DNA of 64,000 nucleotides from Alphaproteobacteria bacterium (GTDB taxonomy: Bacteria > Pseudomonadota > Alphaproteobacteria > ATCC43930 > CGMCC-115725). The stretch spans positions 248,001-312,000 of the forward strand of contig JAGWON010000001.1 of assembly GCA_028871055.1 (NCBI GenBank). The letters are read 5' to 3'. The translations under genes were made by a program, and so were the position numbers. Shown piece after piece: positions 56,210-64,000 of this stretch (positions are counted from its first letter, which is position 1; every line of letters begins with the position of its first letter). The notes under the pieces are model-generated. The model saw nothing but the letters and a program-made list of their open reading frames with translations, was not told the DNA's origin and did not search any database.

Positions 56210-57946
56210 TCAGTCGAGGCGCAGCCGCTCTTCGGCCAGTTGATAGAGCCGCCGCCACAGCAGGCGATTGAGCAGCAGGACGTAAAGGCACAGCACGGCG
56301 ACGCCCAGGGCGATGCGCGGAAAGTCGCCGGCCGCGGTCTCGTTGGCGATATAAGCGCCGATCCCCGTCGCCTGCAACGACGTATCGCCCCAGCGGACCA
56401 CCTCGGCGACGATGCTGGCGTTCCACGAGCCGCCCGAGGCGGTGACGGCGCCGGTGACGAAGGCTGGAAAGATGCCGGGCAGGATCAGCCGGCGCCACCA
56501 CAGCCAGCGCCGCACGCCCAGATTGCCGGCGACGAACTGGTAGTCGGTCGGCAGCGAGAGCGTGCCGGCGATGACGTTGAACAGGATGTACCACTGCGTG
56601 CCGAGGATCATCAGCGGCGACAGCCAGACTTCGGCGTCGAGGCGGAAGGCGACGATGGCGGAGACCGCGATCGGGAAGAACAGATTGGCCGGGAACGCCG
56701 CCAGGAACTGGATCACCGGCTGGATGCGGCGGGCGAGGCGCGGCCGGAGGCCGATCCAGACGCCGATCGGGACCCAGATCAGCGCCGCCAGCACGATCAG
56801 CACGATGACCCGCACCAGCGTGATCGCGCCCAGCAGGACGACATGCGCCACTTCGTGCCAGCCAACCTCGACCCGGATATAGCGTCCGATCTCGACCGCC
56901 GCCGCCGCCGCGCCGACGGCGAGGATCGCGGTCCAGGCGAGGTCGAGGATGCGGCCGGTGCGCTGGGGCGACCGCGCAACCTGCGGCAGCGACGGCAGCG
57001 TGTGCGACACACGGCTCGACAATCGCGCGACGAGGGCGACCGCGAGCGCCAGGCCGCGGATCACGCGCGCGCGCTGCACCATCACCAGGAACCACGGCGG
57101 CTCGATCTCGTCGCCGGCGATCTCCTCGACCTTGAACCGCTGCACCCAGGCGAGCAGCGGCCGGAACAAGAGCTGGTCGTAGATCAGGATCAGCACCAGC
57201 ATGGCGAAGATGGCGTAGCCGACGGCGTGCAGGTTGCGCCGGTCGATCGCCACCGCGATGTACGAGCCGATGCCCGGCAGCAGAACGGTGTTGCCGCCGA
57301 CGCTGATCGCCTCCGACGCCACGACGAAGAACCAGCCGCCCGAGACCGACATCATCATGTTCCAGACGAGATTCGGCAGCGCGAAGGGCATCTCGAGCTG
57401 CCAGAAGCTCTGCCACGGCGACAGGCGATACATGCGCGCGGCCTCGCGTAGGTCGTGCGGCACACCGAGGAACGACTGGTACAGGCTGAACGTCATGTTC
57501 CAGGCCTGCGACGTGAAGATGGCGAAGATCGCGGCGCATTCGTAGCCGAGGAGGCTGCCGGGAAAGAGCGCGATGAAACCGGTGACGGTGATCGAGAGGA
57601 AGCCCAGGATCGGCACCGACTGCAGGATGTCGAGGACCGGGATCAGCAGCTTCTCGGCGCGCCGGCTCTTGGCCGCGGCGGCGGCGTAGACGATGCTGAA
57701 GACGAGCGACCCCACCAGCGCCAGCGCCATGCGCATCACCGTCCTGAGCGCGTATTGCGGCAGCATCCGCGGATCGAGCGCGATCGGCAGCCGCTCGCCG
57801 ACGTGGAACGGCTGGCTCATCTGCTGGCTCGCCCAGGCGAGCAGGATGACGGCGCCGAGCACCAGCGGGAGCGCGATCCCGTCCCACACGTTGGGGCGCA
57901 GGCGCGACGGCCACGCGACGATCGGCAGTCCCCAACGCTGCGCCAT
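56210..57946 (-). CDS. Fused double-permease for a nitrate/sulfonate-type ABC transporter
   Basis: 578 residues containing two permease domains in tandem (about 60-285 and 360-575). Each has about six helices and a coupling loop (LREAARMYRLSPWQSFWQLEMPFALPNLVWN in the first, GNLGVRRWLWWRRLILPGIFPAF in the second). This two-in-one layout is found in alphaproteobacterial NitT/TauT-like systems with AAA-associated ATPases, such as the downstream gene. The ligand cannot be told. AAGGA precedes the ATG. Confidence 0.88.
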   Translation of the reverse strand: MAQRWGLPIVAWPSRLRPNVWDGIALPLVLGAVILLAWASQQMSQPFHVGERLPIALDPRMLPQYALRTVMRMALALVGSLVFSIVYAAAAAKSRRAEKLLIPVLDILQSVPILGFLSITVTGFIALFPGSLLGYECAAIFAIFTSQAWNMTFSLYQSFLGVPHDLREAARMYRLSPWQSFWQLEMPFALPNLVWNMMMSVSGGWFFVVASEAISVGGNTVLLPGIGSYIAVAIDRRNLHAVGYAIFAMLVLILIYDQLLFRPLLAWVQRFKVEEIAGDEIEPPWFLVMVQRARVIRGLALAVALVARLSSRVSHTLPSLPQVARSPQRTGRILDLAWTAILAVGAAAAAVEIGRYIRVEVGWHEVAHVVLLGAITLVRVIVLIVLAALIWVPIGVWIGLRPRLARRIQPVIQFLAAFPANLFFPIAVSAIVAFRLDAEVWLSPLMILGTQWYILFNVIAGTLSLPTDYQFVAGNLGVRRWLWWRRLILPGIFPAFVTGAVTASGGSWNASIVAEVVRWGDTSLQATGIGAYIANETAAGDFPRIALGVAVLCLYVLLLNRLLWRRLYQLAEERLRLD

Positions 57947-58057
57947 GATCCTTCGCTCCGCTCGCCGGCCGTTCTAGATTGGCGCCCCGTCTTTAGCCCA
58001 AACTTGGGCCTAGATGAAAGCGTCGCGCACGGGTTGCGCACTGATGGAGACGAAATC

Positions 58058-59032
58058 ATGACACTGCGGACGCGTCTCACCGAAAAGCTCGGCATCGTCC
58101 ATCCGATCCTGCTGGCGCCGATGGGCGCGGTCTCCGGCGGGCGTCTCGCCGCCGCCGTCAGCGACGCCGGCGGCCTCGGCCTGATCGGCGGCGGCTATGG
58201 CGATACCGCGTGGCTCGATCGCGAGTTCGCCGCCGCCGGCAACCGGCGGGTCGGCTGCGGCTTCATCACCTGGTCGCTGGCGAAGAATCCCGCATTGCTC
58301 GATCGCGTGCTGGCACACGCGCCGGCGGCGATCATGCTGTCGTTCGGTGATCCGCGGCCTTTTGCGGCGCGCATCCGTGCGGCCAACAGCATTCTCATCT
58401 GCCAGGTGCAGAGCCGCGACCACGCGCTCCAGGCGCTCGATGCCGGCGCCGAGATTCTGGTCGCGCAGGGCACCGAGGCGGGCGGCCACGGCGGCACCCG
58501 CGCCACGCTGCCGCTGGTGCCGGCGCTCGCCGACCTGGTGGCGGCGCGCGCGCCCGGGGCGATGGTGGTGGCGGCCGGCGGTATCGCCGACGGACGCGGC
58601 CTCGCCGCGGCGTTGACCCTGGGCGCCGAAGGCGTGCTCGTCGGCACGCGCTTCTACGCCAGCGCCGAATCGCTCGGCCACGCCAATGCCAAGGCGCGCA
58701 TCGCCGCTGCCGCCGGCGAGGAGACGGTACGCACATCGGTCTTCGACATCGTGCGCGGCCATGATTGGCCGGACAGGATCACCGGCCGCGCTTTGCGCAA
58801 CGACTTCACGGCGCGTTGGCACGGCAGCGAACGCGCGCTGGCGGCGGCACTCGAGCGCGAGACGCCGCGTTATAAGGCGGCGGCCGAGGCGGGCGACGCG
58901 GCGACCGCCGTCATCTTTGCCGGCGAGGGCGCCGATCTGATCGACGACGTGCCGCCGGCGGGCGTGATCGTCGCCCGCATCATGGCCGAGGCCGAACGGG
59001 CGCTCGAAGCCGCGGCGCGGCGGCTGGCGTGA
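58058..59032 (+). CDS. Nitronate monooxygenase (2-nitropropane dioxygenase) family protein
   Basis: 324 residues from an ATG with GGAG about 9 nt upstream. An FMN-binding TIM barrel: PILLAPMGAVSGGRLAAAVSDAGGLGLIGGG, then VAQGTEAGGHGG with the catalytic-site His, and AAGGIADGRGLAAALTLGAEGVLVGTRF. Members oxidise alkyl nitronates using flavin, or are enoyl-reductase-like. The exact substrate is unknown. dgkA follows 11 nt downstream. Confidence 0.9.
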   Translation: MTLRTRLTEKLGIVHPILLAPMGAVSGGRLAAAVSDAGGLGLIGGGYGDTAWLDREFAAAGNRRVGCGFITWSLAKNPALLDRVLAHAPAAIMLSFGDPRPFAARIRAANSILICQVQSRDHALQALDAGAEILVAQGTEAGGHGGTRATLPLVPALADLVAARAPGAMVVAAGGIADGRGLAAALTLGAEGVLVGTRFYASAESLGHANAKARIAAAAGEETVRTSVFDIVRGHDWPDRITGRALRNDFTARWHGSERALAAALERETPRYKAAAEAGDAATAVIFAGEGADLIDDVPPAGVIVARIMAEAERALEAAARRLA

Positions 59033-59043
59033 GAGGACGGGCG

Positions 59044-59418
59044 ATGGAACACACCGGCGACGATTTCAAGAACCGGTCGCTGTGGCGGCGCACGGGCTAT
59101 GCGCTGAACGGCATCTTCGCCGGGCTCAACCGCGAGGGCAGCTTGCGGCTCGAGCTGGCCGTGGCGGCCGTGACGCTGGTTCTCCTTGCCTGGCTCCGCC
59201 CGCCGGCGGTGTGGTGGGCGGTCGGTGTGCTGATGATCGCCGCGGTGCTGGCGGCCGAGCTCATCAACTCGGCCATCGAGGCGCTCGCCGACCACCTCCA
59301 TCCGACGCTCCACCGCGAGATCCGGGTGGTCAAGGACATGGCGGCGGGCGCCATCCTGGTCTTGAACCTGGCGGCGCTGATCCTGCTTGCGCTGCTGCTG
59401 ATGACGCATTTCGGCTGA
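59044..59418 (+). CDS. dgkA: Diacylglycerol kinase
   Basis: 124 residues from MEHTGDDFKNRS, placed by GAGAGGAC a few bases upstream. Three membrane helices; AELINSAIEALADHLHPTLHREIRVVKDMAAGAILV carries the catalytic Glu and the ATP motif of DgkA. It phosphorylates diacylglycerol so that it can be recycled into phospholipid. Length matches the family. Confidence 0.95.
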   Translation: MEHTGDDFKNRSLWRRTGYALNGIFAGLNREGSLRLELAVAAVTLVLLAWLRPPAVWWAVGVLMIAAVLAAELINSAIEALADHLHPTLHREIRVVKDMAAGAILVLNLAALILLALLLMTHFG

Positions 59419-59431
59419 TGCCCCTCTCGTT

Positions 59432-59532
59432 CGTCATTCCCGCGCACGCGGGAATCCAGGGCAAGCAAACGGAGCAGCGATTACCGATCATCACGCCGCC
59501 GTCCCTGGGTCCCCGCTTTCGCGGGGACGACA
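59432..59532. repeat. REP/BIME-like hairpin repeat after dgkA
   Basis: CGTCATTCCCGCG-CA-CGCGGGAATCCAGG and CCTGGGTCCCCGC-TTTC-GCGGGGACGAC lie about 40 bp apart, as opposing arms of one element. The same words form the copies at 49888 and 54777. It fills most of the 132-bp gap between two converging genes. Confidence 0.75.
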
Positions 59533-59550
59533 GTGGAAAGAATTCGCGCG

Positions 59551-60699
59551 CTATCGCCAGAATTCGCGCGTCGCGATGCGGCAGCCTTCGGCCATCGCTG
59601 CGAGCTTGGCCCACACCACCTGCGGATCGACCGCGGCCTGGCCGACCCAGGTGCCGTAGCCGCAATCGCTGCCGGCGGTGACGTTCTCGCGCCCGACCAG
59701 CTTGGCATAGCGGCCGAGGCGCTGGGCGACGAGCTCGGGATGCTCGATGAAGTTCGACTTCGATTCGAGCACGCCAGGAACCAACACCTTGCCCGCCGGC
59801 AGCTTGACCGTCTCGAACAGCGTCCACTCGTGCGCGTGGCGCGGATTGGCCGCCTCGAACGAGATCGCCGTCGGCTTCGCCTCGAGCACCAGGTCGATGA
59901 TGTCGGCGAGGGGGACGTCGCAATGGTGCGGGCCTTCGTAATTGCCCCAGCACAAATGCATGCGCAGACGGTCGGCCGGAATGTTGCGCACCGCGTGGTT
60001 GAGCGCCTCGATGTGGAGCGCCGCCATCTTGCGGAACGCTTTGAGGTCGAGGTCGCCGAACTGGATGTGCCGTCCCATTGCCAGGTCGGGGCAATCGAGC
60101 TGCAGGATGACGCCGGCGCCGGCCACGGTCTCGTATTCCGGCCGCATCGCCTCGGCGATCGCCTCGAGATAGGCCGCGTGCGAGGGATAATGGCCGTTGT
60201 GGAAGAAGAGCGAGATCACGCCCGGCGAGGCCGCGCTCATGAACGCCGCCTCGTGGCGCACGCCCTGGAGCGCCGCCGTGAGGTTGGCGACGTCGGTGCG
60301 CGCGGCTTCAGGGTCCCTGACGGCGATGGGTCCGTTGCAGGCCGGCGTTTTGCGCCGCGCGCGGCCGGGGTCGCCGAACACCTTGCGGTGCAGGTTGGGG
60401 AAGTCGGCGAGGTCCTTGTAGCTCGTCACCGGGATGCCCTCGCCGCCGAAGCCGGCGAGACGGTCCTTGATGTAGGTGGCGTAGCTCGGCTTCGACATCT
60501 CGCCGTCGTTGACGATGTCGACGCCGGCCGCGCTCTGCTGGCGCACCACCTCGGCGACCGCGTCGCGGATATGCGCGCCGAGCTGCGCACGGTCGACCGG
60601 CACGCCTTCCTCCTTGGCGTACATGTCGCGGATCAGCCGTTCCGGCCGCGGCAGGCTGCCGGTGTGGGTGCACAGGAAGCGTTCGGTGCTGCGCTTCAT
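59551..60699 (-). CDS. MetE-like (cobalamin-independent methionine synthase family) methyltransferase
   Basis: 382 residues similar to the C-terminal half of MetE, without the N-terminal half. All four zinc ligands can be placed: His248 and Cys250 (MHLCWG), Glu282 (ISFEAANPR) and Cys346 (GSDCGYGT). Such short enzymes include methionine synthases that use another methyl donor and epoxyalkane:coenzyme M transferases. Which one this is cannot be read from sequence. GGGAGGGAC lies before the ATG. It follows the NicO transporter by 39 nt. Confidence 0.82.
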   Translation of the reverse strand: MKRSTERFLCTHTGSLPRPERLIRDMYAKEEGVPVDRAQLGAHIRDAVAEVVRQQSAAGVDIVNDGEMSKPSYATYIKDRLAGFGGEGIPVTSYKDLADFPNLHRKVFGDPGRARRKTPACNGPIAVRDPEAARTDVANLTAALQGVRHEAAFMSAASPGVISLFFHNGHYPSHAAYLEAIAEAMRPEYETVAGAGVILQLDCPDLAMGRHIQFGDLDLKAFRKMAALHIEALNHAVRNIPADRLRMHLCWGNYEGPHHCDVPLADIIDLVLEAKPTAISFEAANPRHAHEWTLFETVKLPAGKVLVPGVLESKSNFIEHPELVAQRLGRYAKLVGRENVTAGSDCGYGTWVGQAAVDPQVVWAKLAAMAEGCRIATREFWR

Positions 60700-60738
60700 C
60701 GGTCCCTCCCGGCGCGAACGCTAGCAGGCCGCGGAGGC

Positions 60739-61614
60739 CTAGAGAACCGGCCAGACCCAGAAGACGAGGCCGACCAAGGCGATGAAACCGCCGCTCAGCA
60801 CCTCGCCGTAGCGCTCGAGGGGACCGAGCGTCACCCGCTCGAGGCTTTTCGCCGAATAAGTGCATAGGAGCACGTAAGTGGCGATCGTGCTGGCCGCGAA
60901 GAGCAAGGACATGATCAAGATCAGGCCGACGCCGAATTTGCCGGCGGCGAAGAACGCCGGCACGCCTTCGATCATCGGCGACGAGCCAAGGATCAGAAGC
61001 AGCGCGCCGCGACCAGTCGCCTTATGGGCGTGATCGTGCAACGGCGGATCGGATTCGAGCGTGGATATGATCGGATGCGCCGTCGCAATAGCATGGGCAT
61101 GGAGATGGACGTGTGGCGGACGGCGTTCGTGCCGATGGATATGCACGTGCCGGATCACATCGATGCTGTGGGCATGACCATGGTCAGGCTCGTTATGGTC
61201 ATCGTCATGATGGCGAACGTGACCGCGCTCATCGCCGTGGCCATGCCCGTGACCATGCGGTCCTTGTTCGTGGCGCAGTTCGAGCAGTCCTGAAACGACG
61301 AACCATCCGCCGAATCCCATCAGCGCGAGACTGGACACGGTATCGACGAATCCGCCGAACCGTCGCGCCGTGGCGACGCCGAGCAGCCAGATGACGGCGC
61401 CGATGACGAGGGTCGAGCCGACGTGACCGATGCCGGCCTGAATGGCGGCGCGCGCGGTTTCCGCTCGCGACCAGCCGTTTTGGCGAGCGAGCACGGCGAT
61501 CGGAACCCAATGGTCCGGCACCATGGTGTGCAGGATGCCGACCGCGATGACGGCGACGATCAACAGCAGCGCGGGCGCCGTATCCAGGTCATGGAAGACA
61601 TGGAAGAAAGGCAT
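60739..61614 (-). CDS. NicO/RcnA-type nickel-cobalt transporter with His-rich loop
   Basis: 291 residues from MPFFHVFHDLDTAPALLL, six helices. The first helix region reads AVGILHTMVPDHWVPIAVLAR, the H-x(5)-D-H motif of the NicO/HupE-like group. A cytoplasmic or periplasmic loop (about 110-195) is packed with His and Asp (HGHGHGHGDERGHVRHHDDDH), likely binding metal. It moves Ni(II) or Co(II), in most RcnA relatives outward. The frame is open for a further 159 codons upstream without resemblance to the family. It may be one operon with the MetE-like gene. Confidence 0.82.
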   Translation of the reverse strand: MPFFHVFHDLDTAPALLLIVAVIAVGILHTMVPDHWVPIAVLARQNGWSRAETARAAIQAGIGHVGSTLVIGAVIWLLGVATARRFGGFVDTVSSLALMGFGGWFVVSGLLELRHEQGPHGHGHGHGDERGHVRHHDDDHNEPDHGHAHSIDVIRHVHIHRHERRPPHVHLHAHAIATAHPIISTLESDPPLHDHAHKATGRGALLLILGSSPMIEGVPAFFAAGKFGVGLILIMSLLFAASTIATYVLLCTYSAKSLERVTLGPLERYGEVLSGGFIALVGLVFWVWPVL

Positions 61615-61885
61615 CACGTTCCCAATGCTCCCATGGCGCTGGCCGTCGAATTTGTCCTCGGCGCGCCCTCTGGCGCAGCCGTGTGCTGACCCCTCGCGGT
61701 TCGGCGTTCGTACATCCTGGGCGATCCCAGCCACGATCATAGCGCCGACCCGCCGCCGGTCCATGGCGGCGCGATGGGACCAAGGCGCATGCGGCTGCTG
61801 TGGCAATGCGATGACCGCGATCATCGGTGGCTGGCGGAACCGGGGCGGGCCCATTTCGTTCTCTTGCTTGCACAAGGAGGTGCCC

Positions 61886-62257
61886 ATGACGCGTAAACCC
61901 CTCGTTCTCGCGGGGCTCTGTGTCGCCCTTCTCGCGGCGCCGGCGTTCGCCCAGCAAAGCAGCCCGGGCGGCGCCATGCCGCCGTCGTCGACCATGCCAA
62001 CCGGCGTCCAGTCGGGCGGCAGTGCCGGCCCGGCGACCGGCATGACCAAGCCGAGCCCGACCAAGCCGAAGACTACAACGGCCCGGCACAAGACCCGTCA
62101 CGTCGCGCAGGCCGAGCGGCAGAGCTGCTGGGATCTCGCCTGGCAATCGCAGGCGATGAAGAACTGCTTCGCCCTGCATCCCGAGCAGGCGGCGCAGCAT
62201 CCTCAGGCCGCTCAGATGACGAACCAGCCGAGCGGCACGCAAGGCGGATACCGCTGA
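61886..62257 (+). CDS. Small secreted protein with signal peptide
   Basis: 123 residues from an ATG with AAGGAGGT five bases upstream. Signal peptide MTRKPLVLAGLCVALLAAPAFA precedes a Ser/Pro/Thr/Gly-rich linker, KPSPTKPKTTTARHK, and a short ordered part with Cys pair (QSCWDLAWQSQAMKNCFALHPEQ). It ends before a strong terminator, so it is a one-gene unit. No function is recognised. Confidence 0.72.
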   Translation: MTRKPLVLAGLCVALLAAPAFAQQSSPGGAMPPSSTMPTGVQSGGSAGPATGMTKPSPTKPKTTTARHKTRHVAQAERQSCWDLAWQSQAMKNCFALHPEQAAQHPQAAQMTNQPSGTQGGYR

Positions 62258-62282
62258 CGCTAGCGGTCATCGGCGCAAGCGC

Positions 62283-62310
62283 AAGGGGACGCCGCGGCGT
62301 CCCCTTTTTT
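62283..62310 (+). terminator. Intrinsic terminator after the small secreted protein
   Basis: GGGGACGCC-GC-GGCGTCCCC forms a 9-bp perfect GC stem and is followed by TTTTTT. This is a textbook rho-independent terminator, 25 nt after the stop codon. No other stem with such a T tract was noticed in the window. Confidence 0.92.
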
Positions 62311-62411
62311 CCGCTAAGCGACTGCCGGTACAGGATTGTTGATCGTCCGGCAGGCCTGCCGCACTATGGCTGCGTTCGCCGCGGGCGGGCGGGAGGACGA
62401 ATTTTAATTCT

Positions 62412-63233
62412 ATGAGCATAACCGCATCGGGCATCCGACGCGCGGCGCCGGCCGCGGCGCAAGGCGGCCACATCGTCGTTCGCGGGTTGACGAAGCGCTA
62501 CGGAGCGTTGAGCGTCTTCGAGGGCGTCGATCTCGACGTCGCCGAGCGCGAGATCGTCGCGCTGGTGGGGCCCTCGGGCTGCGGAAAGACGACGCTGCTG
62601 CGCTGCGTCGACGGCCTCATCCCTGCCGAGGGCGCGGTCTTGGTCGACGGCGAGATCGTGCGCGAGCCGCGGCCCGGCATCGCCATGGTCTTCCAGCACT
62701 TCGGGCTGTTTCCGTGGAAGACGGTCTACGACAACGTCGCCTATGGCCTGCGCATGGCCGGCGTGGAATCCGCCGAGATCGCGCGTCGCGTGCCGCAATT
62801 CATCAGCCTCGTCGGCCTCGCCGGCTTCGAGAAGGCCTATCCCTATCAGCTGTCGGGCGGCATGCAGCAGCGCTGCGGCCTGGCGCGCGCGCTCGCGGTC
62901 GATCCGCGCGTGCTGCTGATGGACGAGCCCTTCGCCGCGGTCGACGCGCAGACGCGCGAGATCCTGCAATTCGAGCTGCTGCGCATCTGGGAGCGCCAGC
63001 CGACGACCATGCTGTTCGTCACCCACTCGATCGAGGAGGCGGTGCTGATGGGCGACCGCGTCGTCGTGCTCAAGGGCCGGCCGTCGCGCATCCACGAGGA
63101 CATCACCGTCGACCTGCCGCGGCCGCGCTCGCGCGCGACGTTCACCCTGCCGCGTTTTGCCGAGCTGCGCGAGCGGGTCTGGTCGACGCTGATGAGCGAA
63201 GCCAAGAAGGCCGAGTTCCAAGTCGGCCCGTAA
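62412..63233 (+). CDS. Nitrate/sulfonate/taurine-type ABC transporter ATP-binding protein
   Basis: 273 residues. Walker A GPSGCGKTTLLR, signature LSGGMQQRCGLARAL, Walker B LLMDEPFAAVDAQTRE and H-loop FVTHSIEEAVLMGDR. The phrase FGLFPWKTVYDNVAYGLRMAG is SsuB/TauB-like. It is followed 36 nt later by its likely binding protein. A permease gene would be expected next, outside the window. Confidence 0.92.
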   Translation: MSITASGIRRAAPAAAQGGHIVVRGLTKRYGALSVFEGVDLDVAEREIVALVGPSGCGKTTLLRCVDGLIPAEGAVLVDGEIVREPRPGIAMVFQHFGLFPWKTVYDNVAYGLRMAGVESAEIARRVPQFISLVGLAGFEKAYPYQLSGGMQQRCGLARALAVDPRVLLMDEPFAAVDAQTREILQFELLRIWERQPTTMLFVTHSIEEAVLMGDRVVVLKGRPSRIHEDITVDLPRPRSRATFTLPRFAELRERVWSTLMSEAKKAEFQVGP

Positions 63234-63269
63234 TCGCGACAACAACGATCGAGGGAGGGAGGACGAGCC

Positions 63270-64000
63270 GTGTTCCGCAAAACCGCCACCGCCGTTGCGC
63301 TGCTGGTCGCCGCGCTTGCCGTGCCGCTGGCGCCGCCGACGCTAGCGCAAACGCCGAAGATCGTGCTGGCGCCACCCGGCGTTCCGCCGATCTTCGGCTC
63401 GATCATCGCCTTCGTCGCGCAGGACCGGAGCTTTTTCAAGAAATACGGCGTCGATGTCGAGCTGCGGTCGTTCGACAACGGCACCGCCGCCTCGCGCGCG
63501 GTGCTGGCCGGCGATCTCGACGCCTCGATGTCGGCGACGCCGCTGCTCATCAAGCAGGTCGCCAACGCCGGCGTTCCGCTGATCGCGATCTATGGCTGGC
63601 CCAAGCCCGATTTCGAGCTCGGTACCACCGACGCCGCCAAGGCCAAATGCACCGATCTCAAGGGTCAGCAGGTCGGCATCGACACGCCGGGCGGTGCGCG
63701 CTCGATCGCGCTCAAATCCATTCTCGTCGGCGGCTGTCACATGGCGCTCGACGACGTCCAGCAGGTGGCACTCGGCTCCAACACCGCCAGCGCGATGATC
63801 GCCGGCCAGATCAAGTACGGGATTCTCCACCTCGACGACGTGCCCGAGATCGAGAGCCACGGCAAGAAGGTGACGATCATCGAGACGCTGCGCCAGGCCA
63901 GCCCGATCAACCATTGGCTGGTGATCGTCGCGCGCAAGGACACGCTCGCCAAGAAGCGCGAAGCCTTCGTGCGCATGATGGCCGGCATCATCGCCGCGGC
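63270..64000 (+). CDS. ABC transporter substrate-binding protein (NMT1/SsuA-like), partial
   Basis: The frame is open to the right edge, so only the first 243 codons are seen. A GTG start is preceded by GGGAGGGAGGAC, and a signal peptide follows (FRKTATAVALLVAALAVPL, cleavage near TLA-QTP). The mature part shows VLAPPGVPPIFGSIIAFVAQDRSFFKKYGVDVELRSFDNGTAA and ALAGDLDASMS-type words (VLAGDLDASMSATP), the usual pattern for nitrate/sulfonate/thiamine-precursor binding proteins. The ligand is unknown. It forms one system with the ATPase at 62412. Confidence 0.88.
   Translation, partial: MFRKTATAVALLVAALAVPLAPPTLAQTPKIVLAPPGVPPIFGSIIAFVAQDRSFFKKYGVDVELRSFDNGTAASRAVLAGDLDASMSATPLLIKQVANAGVPLIAIYGWPKPDFELGTTDAAKAKCTDLKGQQVGIDTPGGARSIALKSILVGGCHMALDDVQQVALGSNTASAMIAGQIKYGILHLDDVPEIESHGKKVTIIETLRQASPINHWLVIVARKDTLAKKREAFVRMMAGIIAA

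Noticed and set aside
49888-59532. Hairpin repeats as intrinsic terminators
   Set aside because: The stems are strong but lack T tracts and have mirrored borders, which fits REP/BIME elements better.
61615-61885. Possible cobalamin or nickel/cobalt riboswitch before the NicO gene
   Set aside because: The 271-bp gap contains scattered G-rich words, but no B12-box (GCCACTG ... GGGAAG order) or NiCo four-stem pattern could be traced on the minus strand.

Overview
The window is a high-GC, gene-dense bacterial chromosome segment. It holds about 62 protein genes, mostly in short operons with ATGA or GTGA overlaps. The gene set points to an alphaproteobacterium, perhaps a Rhodospirillales-like soil or water lineage: RegB/RegA, an operon of phoR with pstCAB-phoU-phoB but no pstS, an Irr-type box at dps, HrcA together with a sigma-32-like dnaK promoter, GlnD, and PAS_5 and UPF0102 proteins. 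Genus cannot be fixed from sequence alone. No rRNA, tRNA, CRISPR array, insertion sequence, phage or integrase was recognised, so this looks like core chromosome rather than an island.

Layout. 1-8064: end of a class A penicillin-binding protein, a YciA-type thioesterase, a membrane protein, and the phosphate block (phoR, Pho box, pstC-pstA-pstB-phoU-phoB, all minus). 8206-13705: mutS and glnD (plus). 13712-19034: an MFS transporter, a membrane protein and dnaKJ (minus). 19258-21642: a DUF1848 protein and an unusual PEP-CTERM/TPR fusion. 21644-25994: a possible 28-residue membrane peptide, grpE and hrcA (minus), then rph-rdgB-hemW (plus). 25983-32658: an LpoA-like lipoprotein, rsmI-yraN, a BON lipoprotein, gshB, dps, a small lipoprotein and a PfkB-family kinase. 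32688-37545: typA, a PAS_5 protein, a cyclophilin, a DsbA-fold isomerase and ampG. 37501-43758: a YgjP-like peptidase, a Sco protein, cobA, an ankyrin protein, an ArnT-like glycosyltransferase coupled to a miniature CobN-like protein, a small protein and cobS. 43799-47406: an ABC-2 exporter and regB-regA. 47579-54730: a phosphoesterase, hldE, an ABCD/SbmA-type exporter, lysS and a Bcr/CflA efflux pump. 54875-64000: two nitrate/sulfonate-type ABC systems (one without a binding protein here, one cut by the window end), a nitronate monooxygenase-like enzyme, dgkA, a MetE-like methyltransferase beside a His-rich NicO metal transporter, and a small secreted protein.

How the genes work together. 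PhoR/PhoB with PstCAB/PhoU form the phosphate sensing and uptake switch. DnaK, DnaJ, GrpE and HrcA form the heat-shock chaperone set, split over two loci. RegB/RegA is the redox two-component pair, and the Sco protein that accompanies it in some relatives lies 7 kb away. CobA and CobS are cobalamin steps. PBP1A, the LpoA-like lipoprotein, AmpG, HldE, DgkA and the ArnT-like enzyme serve the envelope.

Points most worth a second look: the PEP-CTERM/TPR fusion with an internal in-frame start and second signal peptide; the mini-CobN coupled to a glycosyltransferase; an Irr-like box over the dps promoter; a recurring -10-like hexamer 5-8 nt before start codons (mutS, glnD, hrcA, typA, sco, cobA, regB), suggesting widespread leaderless mRNAs; and REP/BIME-like hairpin repeats found only between about 47 and 60 kb.
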